From Coprococcus sp. (GTDB taxonomy: Bacteria > Bacillota > Clostridia > Lachnospirales > Lachnospiraceae): a DNA stretch of 64,000 bases. The number at the start of each line of letters is the position of its first letter. Position 1 is the stretch's first letter. Shown here in pieces: positions 44,800 to 53,896 of the stretch. The stretch is taken from NCBI GenBank assembly GCA_017935345.1, contig JAGBHU010000013.1, positions 1 through 64,000 of the forward strand, read 5' to 3'. Both the position numbers and the translations under genes were made by a program. The notes beneath the pieces were generated by a model that saw only the letters and a program-made list of their open reading frames with translations, had not been told where the DNA came from and did not search any database.

Positions 44800-45789
44800 A
44801 TGATGAAAAAAACAGTGAAGAAAAGAAGGGGATTAAAAACAGGTAAATTCAGGAATACAAAGAAACTGACAATATTTGCAGGCGTGATGCTGGCAGTTGT
44901 TTTGTTGGTTTCGGCAGCCTTGATACAAAAAAATATCGCATCGGCGGAGGCTGTGCCAAGATTGATTATTACGGGCTATGACGTAACCTCAGGGGAAATC
45001 AAGGCGGGATGCCAGTTTGAAATTACATTACATCTGAAAAATGAGTCCACAAAAACAGCATTGTCAAACATTCTCTTAAAAGTAAGCTCGGAGGGAAATG
45101 AGTTTGTCACCACATCCGGTTCCTCCAGCATTTATATTGAAAAAATCGGTTCAGAAGAAACCATGGATGTCAGTATATCGTTAAAAGCCAGAAATGATTT
45201 GGAACAGAAACCATATCTTCTAAACGTGACAGGGGAGTATGAGGACAGATACAATATGGTTTATACCATGAATGAGAATCTCTCCCTTTCCGTTATCCAG
45301 ACAAGCAAGTTTATTTTGACAGAGACAAGCATTTCACCGGATAATATTTATGTGGGAGAAAAGACAAATATCACTTTTGCTATCAGCAATGTTGGAAAGG
45401 CGACGCTTTATAATGTCAATGTAAAAATAGAAGGGGATACCATAACCGGAACCGATGCATATATCGGAAATATTCTTCCCGGCGAAAGCAGTTATTTTGA
45501 TTCCATGGTTAAGGCAGTTAAGGAGTCAGGGAATGAAGGAAGCGTAAATGCGGTGATTACATATGAGGATGTAGACGGAAATGTCAAATCGGCAACAGAA
45601 AGTCTTGAACTTACGGTGGAAAAAGAGGTTCCGGAAAAGAGTGATGAAGAAAAGAAAACTGTTGTTGTACAGAAACCTCCTGTGCCTGTGCCTTTGGTAG
45701 CAACGGCAGCAGTTATAGTGATAATCATAATAGTAATTGCGGTGTTGATAAAAAGAGGGAAAAAGCGCAGGGACGAAATGATTGATTAG
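44800..45789 (+). CDS. Membrane-anchored CARDB-like extracellular protein of the ABC cassette
   Basis: A 329-residue protein with a basic start, an N-terminal hydrophobic helix (about 25-45) and a C-terminal helix (about 292-318) before a basic tail, so its middle faces outside. The middle shows two tandem beta-sandwich domains of the COG1361/CARDB kind: FEITLHLKNESTKTALSNIL and TNITFAISNVGKATLYNVNV. Such proteins sit with MacB-like transporters in Firmicutes and may play the adaptor role that MacA has in Gram-negatives; this is inference. GGAGGG precedes the double ATG at 44800. Confidence 0.75.
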   Translation: MMKKTVKKRRGLKTGKFRNTKKLTIFAGVMLAVVLLVSAALIQKNIASAEAVPRLIITGYDVTSGEIKAGCQFEITLHLKNESTKTALSNILLKVSSEGNEFVTTSGSSSIYIEKIGSEETMDVSISLKARNDLEQKPYLLNVTGEYEDRYNMVYTMNENLSLSVIQTSKFILTETSISPDNIYVGEKTNITFAISNVGKATLYNVNVKIEGDTITGTDAYIGNILPGESSYFDSMVKAVKESGNEGSVNAVITYEDVDGNVKSATESLELTVEKEVPEKSDEEKKTVVVQKPPVPVPLVATAAVIVIIIIVIAVLIKRGKKRRDEMID

Positions 45790-45803
45790 AATGGGGGGAG
45801 TTT

Positions 45804-47120
45804 ATGAGATTTTTTGATATCATAGGACTGAGTTTCGGCAGTCTGTTCAGAAGAAGAGCGAGAACCATTCTCACTGTGTTGGGGGTTTTTATCGGAACGG
45901 CTTCTGTTGTTCTCATGCTTTCTCTGGGAATCGGACTGAAGCAGTCATTTCTTGAAATGTATAATGAGGGAAATTCGCAGGCGAACAAGCTTACAATTTC
46001 GTTGTCAGAGAACAACCCTGCAGCCTATCTGACGGATGATACGATAGAGGAATTGGAAAAACAGCCTTTCGTTGAACAGATAAGGCCGAAGCTTATCGGC
46101 CGGGCAAGAATTACACAGGGAAAGTGGGCAGTTGATGTCAATATTCTTGGACTTACAAAGGATGAGCTTGGCAGCTTAAAGTTGACAAAGGGAGCGCTCT
46201 CTGAGGAGGACACAGGGGATCTGAAGCTTATTGTGGGCAGTCGGGTTATTGAAGATGTGTACAATTACAAAACCGGGGAATACCCATACTATGACAAGAA
46301 AGAATATGCGGATATGGATTTCTTTGGAGATTCAGTACGTATCCAGTTTGAGACCGAAGATTTCAATGTTGATTACCTTGGACATAGAGAGTTTACATCA
46401 AAAAAAAGAAAACCGTATATAGTAGCTGAGACGGCAGATATGGGTGCAGAAGGTTATTGCTATTGCATATGTGCAGATATAGATGCGCTGAAGGAATTTA
46501 TGGATAAAGAATATCGGGGGAAGAGTATTCCGGGACAGCCTGTAAGAAAAAATGGACGACCATATGGTGAATACATTTATCCACTTGCAACGGTTACCGT
46601 AAACAGCCGGGAGAATATAGATGCTGCAAAGGAATATTTTACGGAAAATGGTTATCAGGTAATGGCAAATGATGAGATTACAGAGGAGATTGATAAAAGC
46701 TTTAATCTTGTTCAGGCTGTTTTAGGCAGCATAGGAGCAGTTTCTCTGCTTGTTGCTGCAATTGGAATTGCAAATACCATGACGATGTCAATTTATGAGA
46801 GAACAAAGGAAATTGGAATTATGAAGGTTCTCGGCTGTGATATCAAAAATATCAGATGGATGTTTCTTGCAGAAGCCGGGCTGATTGGTCTTATGGGCGG
46901 TATCGTGGGAGTGACCTTAAGCTATGGATTGTCAAGTATTATCAATACGATTGTAGGTCCGCTTATTGAACCGGGAATGATATTAACTGTTTCAAGAATT
47001 CCAATAGCTCTGGCAGTGCTTGCACTGATTTTTTCTACATTGATAGGAATGTTTGCAGGGCTCCTGCCGGCAAACAAAGCCATGAGATTAAGCCCTCTTG
47101 CGGCAATCCGAAATGAATAG
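45804..47120 (+). CDS. MacB-like ABC transporter permease (FtsX domain)
   Basis: A 438-residue permease with one N-terminal helix (about 20-42), a large extracytoplasmic domain (about 45-300) and three C-terminal helices. The FtsX signature region is GIANTMTMSIYERTKEIGIM (about 325-345). The closing PANKAMRLSPLAAIRNE is the usual end of the family. It lies 14 bases after the CARDB-like gene, with GGGGGGAG as ribosome site. With the ATPase it should form a MacB-type complex that pushes or senses molecules outside the membrane. Confidence 0.9.
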   Translation: MRFFDIIGLSFGSLFRRRARTILTVLGVFIGTASVVLMLSLGIGLKQSFLEMYNEGNSQANKLTISLSENNPAAYLTDDTIEELEKQPFVEQIRPKLIGRARITQGKWAVDVNILGLTKDELGSLKLTKGALSEEDTGDLKLIVGSRVIEDVYNYKTGEYPYYDKKEYADMDFFGDSVRIQFETEDFNVDYLGHREFTSKKRKPYIVAETADMGAEGYCYCICADIDALKEFMDKEYRGKSIPGQPVRKNGRPYGEYIYPLATVTVNSRENIDAAKEYFTENGYQVMANDEITEEIDKSFNLVQAVLGSIGAVSLLVAAIGIANTMTMSIYERTKEIGIMKVLGCDIKNIRWMFLAEAGLIGLMGGIVGVTLSYGLSSIINTIVGPLIEPGMILTVSRIPIALAVLALIFSTLIGMFAGLLPANKAMRLSPLAAIRNE

Positions 47121-47129
47121 CGTATGAAG

Positions 47130-47213
47130 AATTTAATAGAATGAAAATGTAAATTCAATAGAATAAATATATAAATTCAATAGAATAATATGTAAATTCA
47201 ATAGAATGGATAT
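47130..47213. repeat. AT-rich tandem repeat between permease and response regulator
   Basis: Three exact copies of AAATTCAATAGAAT (47151, 47173 and 47194), plus a degenerate one at about 47130, spaced 21-22 bases, two turns of the helix. Such phased repeats could bind a dimeric regulator or result from replication slippage. Confidence 0.6.
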
Positions 47214-47326
47214 ATTCATTCCGTAAAATATATATGTAAAATCCAATAAAAGAAGTATACAAATGAAATGAAGTATGGTTAAATGTGAGAAAAGGCATTG
47301 AATACTTACAGCTTGATGGAGAAAAA

Positions 47327-48010
47327 ATGATGTACAGAATTTTGTTGGTGGAAGACAATCCTCATATCAGTGAGAGCATTTGTGATTTTTTTACCGGAAA
47401 AGAAGAAAATACATTTCAGTTCGACATAGCCTCTGATGGAATTCAGGGGCTTACGCTGGCTTATGAGAATACCTATGATTTAATCATGCTGGACATTATG
47501 CTTCCGAAAATGGATGGGTTTACCATATGTAAAAATATCAGAAAGAAAAGTATCATTCCGATTATTTTCCTGACAGCAAAAGGCCAGGAGGAGGATGTGT
47601 TGTTTGGGTATGAGCTAGGCTGTGACGATTATATTGTGAAGCCATTTTCAAACAGCGAGCTTTTGGCGAAGACAAAGGCAATTATTAAGCGTTCGAAAGG
47701 AATGATACAGGGGGAGGAGCTGACCTGTGGGAGCATTTCCCTGAATCCATATACCTATACGGTAACGGTAGAGGGAAGGGAGATTGACCTTCCGCCGAAA
47801 CAGTTTGCACTCTTAAAATACTTAATGGAAAACAAAAATCTGGTTATCAGCAGGGAAACGCTGCTTGTAACCATATGGGGATATGACTATGAAGGAAATG
47901 ACAGGGTGGTGGACAATCATATCAAGAAACTCAGGAAAGCACTTGGTAATTCAGGGAAGCAGATTAAAACAGTTATTTCACAGGGGTATAAGCTTTTATC
48001 AGGAGAATAG
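47327..48010 (+). CDS. OmpR-family response regulator
   Basis: Receiver domain (about 1-120) with the acidic pair at 10 (VEDN), phospho-acceptor Asp56 in DLIMLDIMLP and Lys in IVKPF. An OmpR-type winged helix follows (about 135-228, ending TVISQGYKLLSGE). It pairs with the kinase 6 bases downstream and probably controls the ABC cassette upstream, possibly by way of the 21-22-base repeats just before it. Start 47327 follows TGGAGAAAAA; the frame is open 14 codons further to a GTG. Confidence 0.9.
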   Translation: MMYRILLVEDNPHISESICDFFTGKEENTFQFDIASDGIQGLTLAYENTYDLIMLDIMLPKMDGFTICKNIRKKSIIPIIFLTAKGQEEDVLFGYELGCDDYIVKPFSNSELLAKTKAIIKRSKGMIQGEELTCGSISLNPYTYTVTVEGREIDLPPKQFALLKYLMENKNLVISRETLLVTIWGYDYEGNDRVVDNHIKKLRKALGNSGKQIKTVISQGYKLLSGE

Positions 48011-48016
48011 AAGGAT

Positions 48017-49960
48017 ATGGGGAATAGAACAGAGAAAACAGCAACAGAGAGAAAAACAACAGAAAGAAAAGCAAAGCATACAACAGGCCATAAAACAAAG
48101 CCCCTTAAATTGCGCACAATTCTGGGCAGAAGGATTGTGCCTGTTTTTGCTATATGTACAATTCTTCTTGCGGTGATATCGGTATGTCTGTATGAATATA
48201 TGTATGTAATAATTGAAAATAGTATATATTGGGAAGCCACCAGTAAAAGGAATTATGTCGAGAAAATGTACAACGACTTTGAGGACACCGTTGAAGCCAT
48301 GGAAGCGGAAGACGGTGCAGCGGAAAATGACGCTTTAGCTGAAGCTGCAGGTGATGAAATAGTCACTAAGCTGAAGGAGGGAGAGTTGTTATCCAATGAT
48401 GAGCTGGAGACTGTCAAAGCAGAGAAATACAGGGATAATCCCTATGTCAAGGTATATCTGGATTTTATGAACCGCGTACGTCTGTTTTTAAATTTATCAG
48501 CAGGGAGCGATTGGTTTGGACGGATGGAGTCCGGAACGATTATTTACAGAGTTGAAGATCAGTCAGTTTTTTTAGAGAATGAAGACATGTGCATATTTTT
48601 TTATCGAGAAGGAGAGTCACGCTTTTTTTACAAATGTGGCATGGATATTATCCGGAATGCACTGGAGAAGTGGGAGGAATTCAATGGCAGGAAAAGGAAC
48701 AATGTACAGTATGAAATCAATATAAAAGATGCCTTTTTATATGGCGACAGTTTCCTCCCCGGAGTGTTGGAAATCCGGGAGTATTATGAGAGGGACATGG
48801 AATCGGATGCTTTTGCACCAGAACCCCGAAAGACGGTTTTTTCCTTTGATTACACCGAGCGCTCCAAAGAACTGTTGGCGGAAAAAGGAGAAAGCAGCTA
48901 TCAGCATATTCTAATGGACAGTAAAGATGGTTCGGGATTTTTTTTCTCAAATTCTATGGATGCCCAACGAAGGAACAGGATTTTTTCAGAATATACGGAA
49001 GATGTGGATGTGTGGCAGTGGGATGGATATAGTTACGTAGAAAGGAACATACTGGATTTGCAAGGTGTTGATACACAAAAAATGAACCTTGGAAATCAGG
49101 AATTCCTTTTTGTCAACATTTCAGAGGCTGCTTTTGGAGAGAAGGCCATAAAAATTTTTGTGGTGGCGGTGATTGCCATTTATGCTATATGCTTTGCTAT
49201 CGTATTTGTCTGGTCGAAGATATCATTTGTAAAATATCAGGCAGGGTATAAAAATGAGGAATTCCGCAGGCGTATCACAGATGCCATGGCACATGATTTA
49301 AAAAGCCCTCTGGCAGCCATTTTGGGATATGTAGAAAATCTTCAGTGCAACACCCATCCGGAGAAAAATGAATATTACATCCAGTCTGTTCTTGATCATG
49401 TAAATTATATGAGGCAGATTATAGATGATACGCTTACGCTTTCCAGAGTGGAGGATATCTATGGAGAAGTAAATATGACGGATGTGGATACGCATGAGCT
49501 GGTATACGAGATATTGGAGCTGTATCAGGAAACCATGGACGAGAAAAACCTGAAGATTTGTATTGATGGAAACGCCATTATCCGTGGGAACAGGCAGATG
49601 TTCGTCCGGGGGATGGATAATCTGATTGGAAATGCTGTCAAGTATACACCTGCGGATGGAATTATCCGGCTTGACCTGAAATCAGATAAAATAGTAATCA
49701 AAAATACCTGTCAGGAGGAATTTGATGTCAGTGTAAGTGAGCTCTGGAAACCGTTCCAGAAAGGAAATGCTAACAGATATGCCGACGATAAGAGCAAGGG
49801 AACGGGAGTAGGACTGTCCATTGCAAGACAGATTTTTCTCCTGCACGGATATGAAATGATACTGTCTCTTGAGGCAGACGAGTTTGTTGTGACGCTAAAA
49901 AGAGACAAAAAAACAGGAAAATTTCCTAATCAAAAAGCTGGTAAGAAAAAACCAAATTGA
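48017..49960 (+). CDS. Sensor histidine kinase with large extracellular domain
   Basis: A 647-residue sensor. Helix 1 (about 42-66) and helix 2 (about 377-400) enclose about 310 residues outside the membrane, much larger than in intramembrane-sensing kinases, so it should detect an external ligand. The H-box is AMAHDLKSPLAAILGYVENL (His at about 424), and the ATPase end GVGLSIARQIFLLHG. No HAMP domain is evident. The N-terminal 40 residues are Lys/Thr-rich and cytoplasmic. It forms an operon with the response regulator. Confidence 0.88.
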   Translation: MGNRTEKTATERKTTERKAKHTTGHKTKPLKLRTILGRRIVPVFAICTILLAVISVCLYEYMYVIIENSIYWEATSKRNYVEKMYNDFEDTVEAMEAEDGAAENDALAEAAGDEIVTKLKEGELLSNDELETVKAEKYRDNPYVKVYLDFMNRVRLFLNLSAGSDWFGRMESGTIIYRVEDQSVFLENEDMCIFFYREGESRFFYKCGMDIIRNALEKWEEFNGRKRNNVQYEINIKDAFLYGDSFLPGVLEIREYYERDMESDAFAPEPRKTVFSFDYTERSKELLAEKGESSYQHILMDSKDGSGFFFSNSMDAQRRNRIFSEYTEDVDVWQWDGYSYVERNILDLQGVDTQKMNLGNQEFLFVNISEAAFGEKAIKIFVVAVIAIYAICFAIVFVWSKISFVKYQAGYKNEEFRRRITDAMAHDLKSPLAAILGYVENLQCNTHPEKNEYYIQSVLDHVNYMRQIIDDTLTLSRVEDIYGEVNMTDVDTHELVYEILELYQETMDEKNLKICIDGNAIIRGNRQMFVRGMDNLIGNAVKYTPADGIIRLDLKSDKIVIKNTCQEEFDVSVSELWKPFQKGNANRYADDKSKGTGVGLSIARQIFLLHGYEMILSLEADEFVVTLKRDKKTGKFPNQKAGKKKPN

Positions 49961-50006
49961 AAAACAGCGGAGAAGAATCGCAGGATAACATTGGAGGGTT
50001 AAAAGT

Positions 50007-50450
50007 ATGAAGAAAGCAAAGATTGTAACAGGCGGGGTGTTCTTGGTCGTAGGCATTATTATGCTGATTGTGGCCTTTGTGGTAAAAGGCAACAACAAAA
50101 AGTTCTTTAAGACGGCAGTAAAGACGGAGGCTACCATTGAGCATATTGATTCGTATCGGGATTATAACCGAACCACAGGTAAGTACAGGACAAAACACGA
50201 TGTGTATATTAGCTACCAGACTGCGGATGGAGCATTTTATGAGGATGTCAAGCTGGGTTATTATAAGAACAGTATGAGAGAGGGGCAGACCCTGACTGTT
50301 TACTATGATCCACAGGCTCCAACGGACGTGCAGGCAAAAGAGGGGTCGAAGCTTGTCGTATGGATTACAGGCGGCATAGGGGCTTTGTTTAGTGTTATAG
50401 GCGGCGTGTTACTGATAAGTGGAGCCGTCGGTCGCAGAGAATATATATAG
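50007..50450 (+). CDS. DUF3592-like membrane protein
   Basis: A 147-residue protein with an N-terminal helix (about 8-26), a beta-rich domain outside (ATIEHIDSYRDYN, then VYISYQTADGAFYEDVKLGY) and a C-terminal helix (about 118-140). The pattern GQTLTVYYDPQAPTDVQ is typical of DUF3592. Function unknown. GGAGGG precedes the start, and the gene follows the kinase by 46 bases. Confidence 0.8.
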   Translation: MKKAKIVTGGVFLVVGIIMLIVAFVVKGNNKKFFKTAVKTEATIEHIDSYRDYNRTTGKYRTKHDVYISYQTADGAFYEDVKLGYYKNSMREGQTLTVYYDPQAPTDVQAKEGSKLVVWITGGIGALFSVIGGVLLISGAVGRREYI

Positions 50451-50467
50451 AAAAAGCATATATCACA

Positions 50468-50580
50468 GGCACTATAATCAAAACAGACTTGCAAGGGAAG
50501 AGCCTGCAAGTTATGTGAGTATTGCTATACGTTCGGGAGAATTGCAGGATTATGTGGATGTGTGGAATGAGTTGAATTAG
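50468..50580 (+). pseudogene. C-terminal remnant of an unrecognised gene
   Basis: The frame ending at TAG 50580 reads REEPASYVSIAIRSGELQDY then VDVWNELN, protein-like but without a start codon or ribosome site at its front. It begins right after the DUF3592 stop codon. Probably a deletion remnant. Confidence 0.35.
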
Positions 50581-50662
50581 AAGCATAAAAGGGAGTGTAT
50601 CATTTGGGTGATATGCTCTTCTGCCTTATAGAGTAATTTATAGTAGTGGAGGGTAATAGAAA

Positions 50663-51067
50663 ATGTGTGTATTTTGCGAGATAGTTAAAAGAAAATCACC
50701 AGCGCATATTGTATATGAGAACAGTCAATTGATTTCATTTCTAGATATAGAGCCGATTAATGAAGGGCATGTGCTTGTTGTACCTAAACAGCATGTAGAT
50801 ACAATAGAGGAATTATCCGATGACACATTAGCTGCTATAATGAGTGTTGCAAAAAAGATTGTGATTACTTTAAATGAAATCTATGGAAATGAAGGCTATA
50901 GCATTATGCAGAATGGCGGAAAGTTTTGTGACTTTGGACATGCTCATTTTCATGTATTTCCACGTTATGATAATGATGGTTTTGGGTGGACATATGGAAG
51001 TGAAGAAAAGGCTGCTAATGCAGAGATAGCAGAGCAGATAAGAATGCAATTAGATAACATCTTGTAA
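50663..51067 (+). CDS. HIT family hydrolase (copy A, full length)
   Basis: A histidine-triad nucleotide hydrolase or transferase of 134 residues. The N-terminus MCVFCEIVKRKSPAHIVYEN matches family members, and the active-site triad is HAHFHVFPR (about 103-111). Such enzymes cleave nucleoside phosphoramidates or dinucleotide polyphosphates. GGAGGG stands 11 bases upstream. A second, internally deleted copy lies at 55694. Confidence 0.93.
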   Translation: MCVFCEIVKRKSPAHIVYENSQLISFLDIEPINEGHVLVVPKQHVDTIEELSDDTLAAIMSVAKKIVITLNEIYGNEGYSIMQNGGKFCDFGHAHFHVFPRYDNDGFGWTYGSEEKAANAEIAEQIRMQLDNIL

Positions 51068-51081
51068 TACGGAGGATAAGC

Positions 51082-51168
51082 ATGGAACCGAGAAAATTAC
51101 TAGAAGCATTAAGTGTAGCAGAGAGATTGAAAGATACTACAAGGCATTGTTATACAAAAGAAAAATAA
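51082..51168 (+). pseudogene. N-terminal remnant of an HD-domain phosphohydrolase gene
   Basis: MEPRKLLEALSVAERLKDTT then RHCYT is the usual start of a YfbR-like HD-domain hydrolase. It stops after 28 codons and is joined, inside AAAAATAAA, to a GNAT gene fragment. GGAGG is still present upstream. Copy A of the duplicated HIT-HD-GNAT block. Confidence 0.6.
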
Positions 51169-51275
51169 ATTGCAATGAGCATAAGGTACTGGACGACTTT
51201 TTGTATAAGGCAATTTTTATTCGGAAGGAGTGGAAGCACCGACAAGGGACATTATTAATACACCGGAATTGCATG
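51163..51275 (+). pseudogene. N-terminal remnant of a GNAT acetyltransferase gene
   Basis: This DNA aligns almost base for base with 56097-56210, the start of the intact GNAT gene at 56080 (shared strings include GCAATGAGCATAAG and GGCAATTTTTATTC). Frameshifts and a lost 3' part make it non-functional. Confidence 0.7.
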
Positions 51276-51289
51276 TTATAAATATGTGG

Positions 51290-51335
51290 TTGACAAAAAC
51301 GTAACAAGTTACTAAACTTAAAGGTAACTTGTTAC
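51290..51335 (+). promoter_or_regulatory. Promoter with two MarR-type operators
   Basis: TTGACA (51290-51295), a 17-base spacer and TAAACT (51313-51318). The spacer contains GTAACAAGTTAC (51301-51312), and its reverse complement GTAACTTGTTAC lies at 51324-51335. Each 12-mer is itself a dyad (GTAAC/GTTAC), as expected for a MarR dimer site. Together they form a perfect 15-base inverted repeat followed by a T-run. Autorepression by the adjacent MarR protein is inferred. Confidence 0.75.
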
Positions 51336-51359
51336 GTTTTTTGATTGGAGGAGAGTTAT

Positions 51360-51851
51360 ATGGATTACGAAAAAAGAGGAACCAGCTTGCAATGGAAAAA
51401 GAATTTGATTTTTTCAGGAATTTTTATACAAGAGAATTTACTGCATACCATATTTGATAGATACAATGAGATGTCTTGTAAGCAATGGTTGTTAATGGTG
51501 GTCTGTAAAGGCTTTGATACAGAACCGGATTTGTCAACACTGGCGAAAGCAATGGGATGTTCCAGACAAAATGTAAAGAAGCTTGCTTTGCATTTGGAAA
51601 AAGATGGGTATGTAGAACTTAAAAAATCTAAACAGGATGCCAGAAGTTTGTGTGTAAAAATCACGGACAAAGGGAAAAGATTGAATGAAAAGAATACAGA
51701 ATTGGGTCAGTATGTGCATGAAGCAGTATTCAGGGATTTTACGGAACAAGAAATAGAGCAATATTATGAGCTTTCTATAAAGATGATGCATGGAATCGGT
51801 TATTTAGAAAAGTTTTTTAAAGAACATGGGGCAAATAAGAATGAGGATTAA
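51360..51851 (+). CDS. MarR-family transcriptional regulator
   Basis: A 163-residue winged-helix repressor. The recognition region is LAKAMGCSRQNVKKLALHLE, and the wing reads VELKKSKQDARSLCVKITDK. MarR proteins bind palindromes as dimers and often release on small ligands or oxidation. Start 51360 follows GGAGGAGAG. The double operator immediately upstream points to autoregulation, and the membrane protein and flavodoxin downstream form one operon with it. Confidence 0.9.
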   Translation: MDYEKRGTSLQWKKNLIFSGIFIQENLLHTIFDRYNEMSCKQWLLMVVCKGFDTEPDLSTLAKAMGCSRQNVKKLALHLEKDGYVELKKSKQDARSLCVKITDKGKRLNEKNTELGQYVHEAVFRDFTEQEIEQYYELSIKMMHGIGYLEKFFKEHGANKNED

Positions 51852-52689
51852 AAGGATTATAGAGTATTTGGTCGTTATCCTGTTGATGGTAGTAAGCATT
51901 GCAGGAATGTTATCCTGGAATACGGGAAATAGTTTTTACGCATGGAATCAGTATGGAGAAGAAATTTTAATGTGGGGGTCTGGTGTATATGCAAGAGATT
52001 CCTATATGAAGGCCCCCATTTTTATTGGAACAGATATATGCGTATTAGTTGTTTTAGTCCCGATGTTGCTTTATGCAATGATAAAGGGTAAAAAGGATGA
52101 AAGCGATATACACAAATTGAAAATGATGTCTATATTCGGAATATTGACTTATTATGCAATGAGTCTGGTGTTTGGAGTAAGCTATAATAGGCTGATATTG
52201 TTATATATTATTCTGTTTGGTGCATGTTTGTTTATGACATTTTATTATGCGGTACAGATAAAAACAAAGTGTGTAGAATTAACATCGGGGATGAAATGGT
52301 TTTTAAATTTATCTGGTATAGCGCTATTTGTAGCATGGTTGCCGGATATGATACCAACAATCATAAAGGGTACATCCTTATCCTTGATCGAAGTATATAC
52401 AACAGAAATTACCTATGCATTAGATATAGGAATTATTTGTCCAATGTGTTTTTTGACTATATATCTATTGAATAGGAAAAATGCAATTGGAACATTGTTA
52501 TTATCGTTTCTGTTTCAAATATGTTTTGTAGTGGGAATTATGATGATATCGCAGACAGCATGTCATATACTGGCAGGTGTCGAACTTACAATACCGATTA
52601 TTCTTACGAAGTCCGGAACCTTTTTATTATTAGGTGGATTTGCATTCTATTTTCAGAGAAAGATATTTAAGGAGTTAAAGTATGAATAA
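51841..52689 (+). CDS. Polytopic membrane protein of the MarR-flavodoxin operon
   Basis: A 282-residue protein with about eight hydrophobic helices and short loops; the first two enclose an outside segment containing YARDSYMKAPIFIG. I do not recognise the family. Start 51841 (MRIKRIIEYLVV) overlaps the MarR stop; an ATG 15 bases earlier is also possible. It overlaps the flavodoxin gene by 8 bases. A role in transport or redox sensing at the membrane is conceivable from context only. Confidence 0.75.
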   Translation: MRIKRIIEYLVVILLMVVSIAGMLSWNTGNSFYAWNQYGEEILMWGSGVYARDSYMKAPIFIGTDICVLVVLVPMLLYAMIKGKKDESDIHKLKMMSIFGILTYYAMSLVFGVSYNRLILLYIILFGACLFMTFYYAVQIKTKCVELTSGMKWFLNLSGIALFVAWLPDMIPTIIKGTSLSLIEVYTTEITYALDIGIICPMCFLTIYLLNRKNAIGTLLLSFLFQICFVVGIMMISQTACHILAGVELTIPIILTKSGTFLLLGGFAFYFQRKIFKELKYE

Positions 52690-53212
52690 TATAATTATTT
52701 ACGGAAGTAATTATGGTACGTCAAAAAGATATGCAGAGGAATTAGGACGCAGAATGCAGGTGGAAGTTGTGTCATATAAGGAGCTTGGGGATATCAATGA
52801 ATATACGGATGTTATATATATTGGTGGGCTATATGCCGGTGGAGTATGCGGAATGTCAAAAACATTGAAAAAGTGGAAGAAGGAAAAAAAGAGTCTGTGC
52901 ATTATATCGGTTGGCGTATCGAACCATAGAGGGCAAAAAAATATAGATGCAATCAGGGAAAACATAAAATTGCAATTGCCGGATGAATTGTATCGTATGG
53001 CAAGGATTTATCACTTGAGAGGCGGTATAGATTATTCCAAATTAAGTGGTACGCATAAAGTTATGATGGGACTATTATACAAAAAGTGTAAAAGCATACC
53101 GGAAGAGCAAAGAGATGAGGAAACAAAGGCTCTGATAGAAACATATAATCAAAAAGTTGATTTTGTGAATTTTGATGATTTGGATGCAATTGTAGATGAT
53201 TTGAATTTTTAA
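52682..53212 (+). CDS. Flavodoxin domain protein (HemG-like fold)
   Basis: A 176-residue flavodoxin-like FMN-binding protein. The phosphate loop is YGSNYGTSKRYAEEL (7-21), and IYIGGLYAGGVCGMSK lies at the second FMN-contact region. It resembles short flavodoxins of the protoporphyrinogen oxidase HemG group, but no heme genes are nearby. With MarR and the membrane protein it probably forms a redox-responsive unit; this is inferred. Confidence 0.85.
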   Translation: MNNIIIYGSNYGTSKRYAEELGRRMQVEVVSYKELGDINEYTDVIYIGGLYAGGVCGMSKTLKKWKKEKKSLCIISVGVSNHRGQKNIDAIRENIKLQLPDELYRMARIYHLRGGIDYSKLSGTHKVMMGLLYKKCKSIPEEQRDEETKALIETYNQKVDFVNFDDLDAIVDDLNF

Positions 53213-53872
53213 TGATAGGTGAGTCAAAAAGTGATGCACCTATATAAATATCAGGGGTTTTAAGGGATTTTGCCCCTAACGGGATGCATTTTGTGATGGA
53301 TATCCCAAATGCGTATCTAGCAGAAGATCAGGAGAACTTTTTAATGAGCGATTATTGTTACAGCAGGTTTATGAAACCATAAACGAAGGAAAATTCGATA
53401 ACTGACAGGCATCTTTTGAAACCTTGTTATTTTATCCGTGAAGATGTATATTAGGGATAGGAATAACATATCACCCGATGCGGATGTATTTGATACAGTT
53501 GGTGGTATTGCAGTATGTGAAGGGAAGGAGGAAAGCTTTGAATAAGGAATTTGAACGCTGCTGCACATTCCTGGCTGAGATGATGGAGAAGGAAAACGAC
53601 TACGGTGCGAAGCTTATGCAAGACGATTTGCGAATCGGTATATAAAGGCAGCATAAGAAACACCGGCATCCTGCGAGAGTGGGATGTGATACATCGGAAA
53701 GAGCGTTCAAGGTAATTAAATTAATGTAGTATCGTTATACGATATGGTTATGATAAACAATGAAATAAGATATTTGATGAGAATGAAAACTAATTGGTGA
53801 GCTTCGGTAAAAACAGTTATTGGAGCTCATTTTTTTGTTGACCTTTAGTGTTAAGGAATATATAATATATTT
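53213..53872 (+). other. 660-base gap with mobile-element-like gene fragments
   Basis: No intact gene. A short frame at 53538-53645 (LNKEFERCCTFLAEMMEK onward, 35 codons) has a perfect GGAGG ribosome site but stops early. The frame before it ends in PDADVFDTVGGIAVCEGKEE. Both read like real protein and resemble fragments of accessory genes of mobile elements, though I cannot name them. The rest shows nothing. Confidence 0.35.
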
Positions 53873-53896
53873 ATGCAATGCATAAAGAGGTGGATT

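Noticed and set aside
53284-53382. A 32-codon frame beginning MHFVMDIPNAYL.
   Set aside because: It has no ribosome site and no recognisable pattern; listed only as part of the decayed gap.
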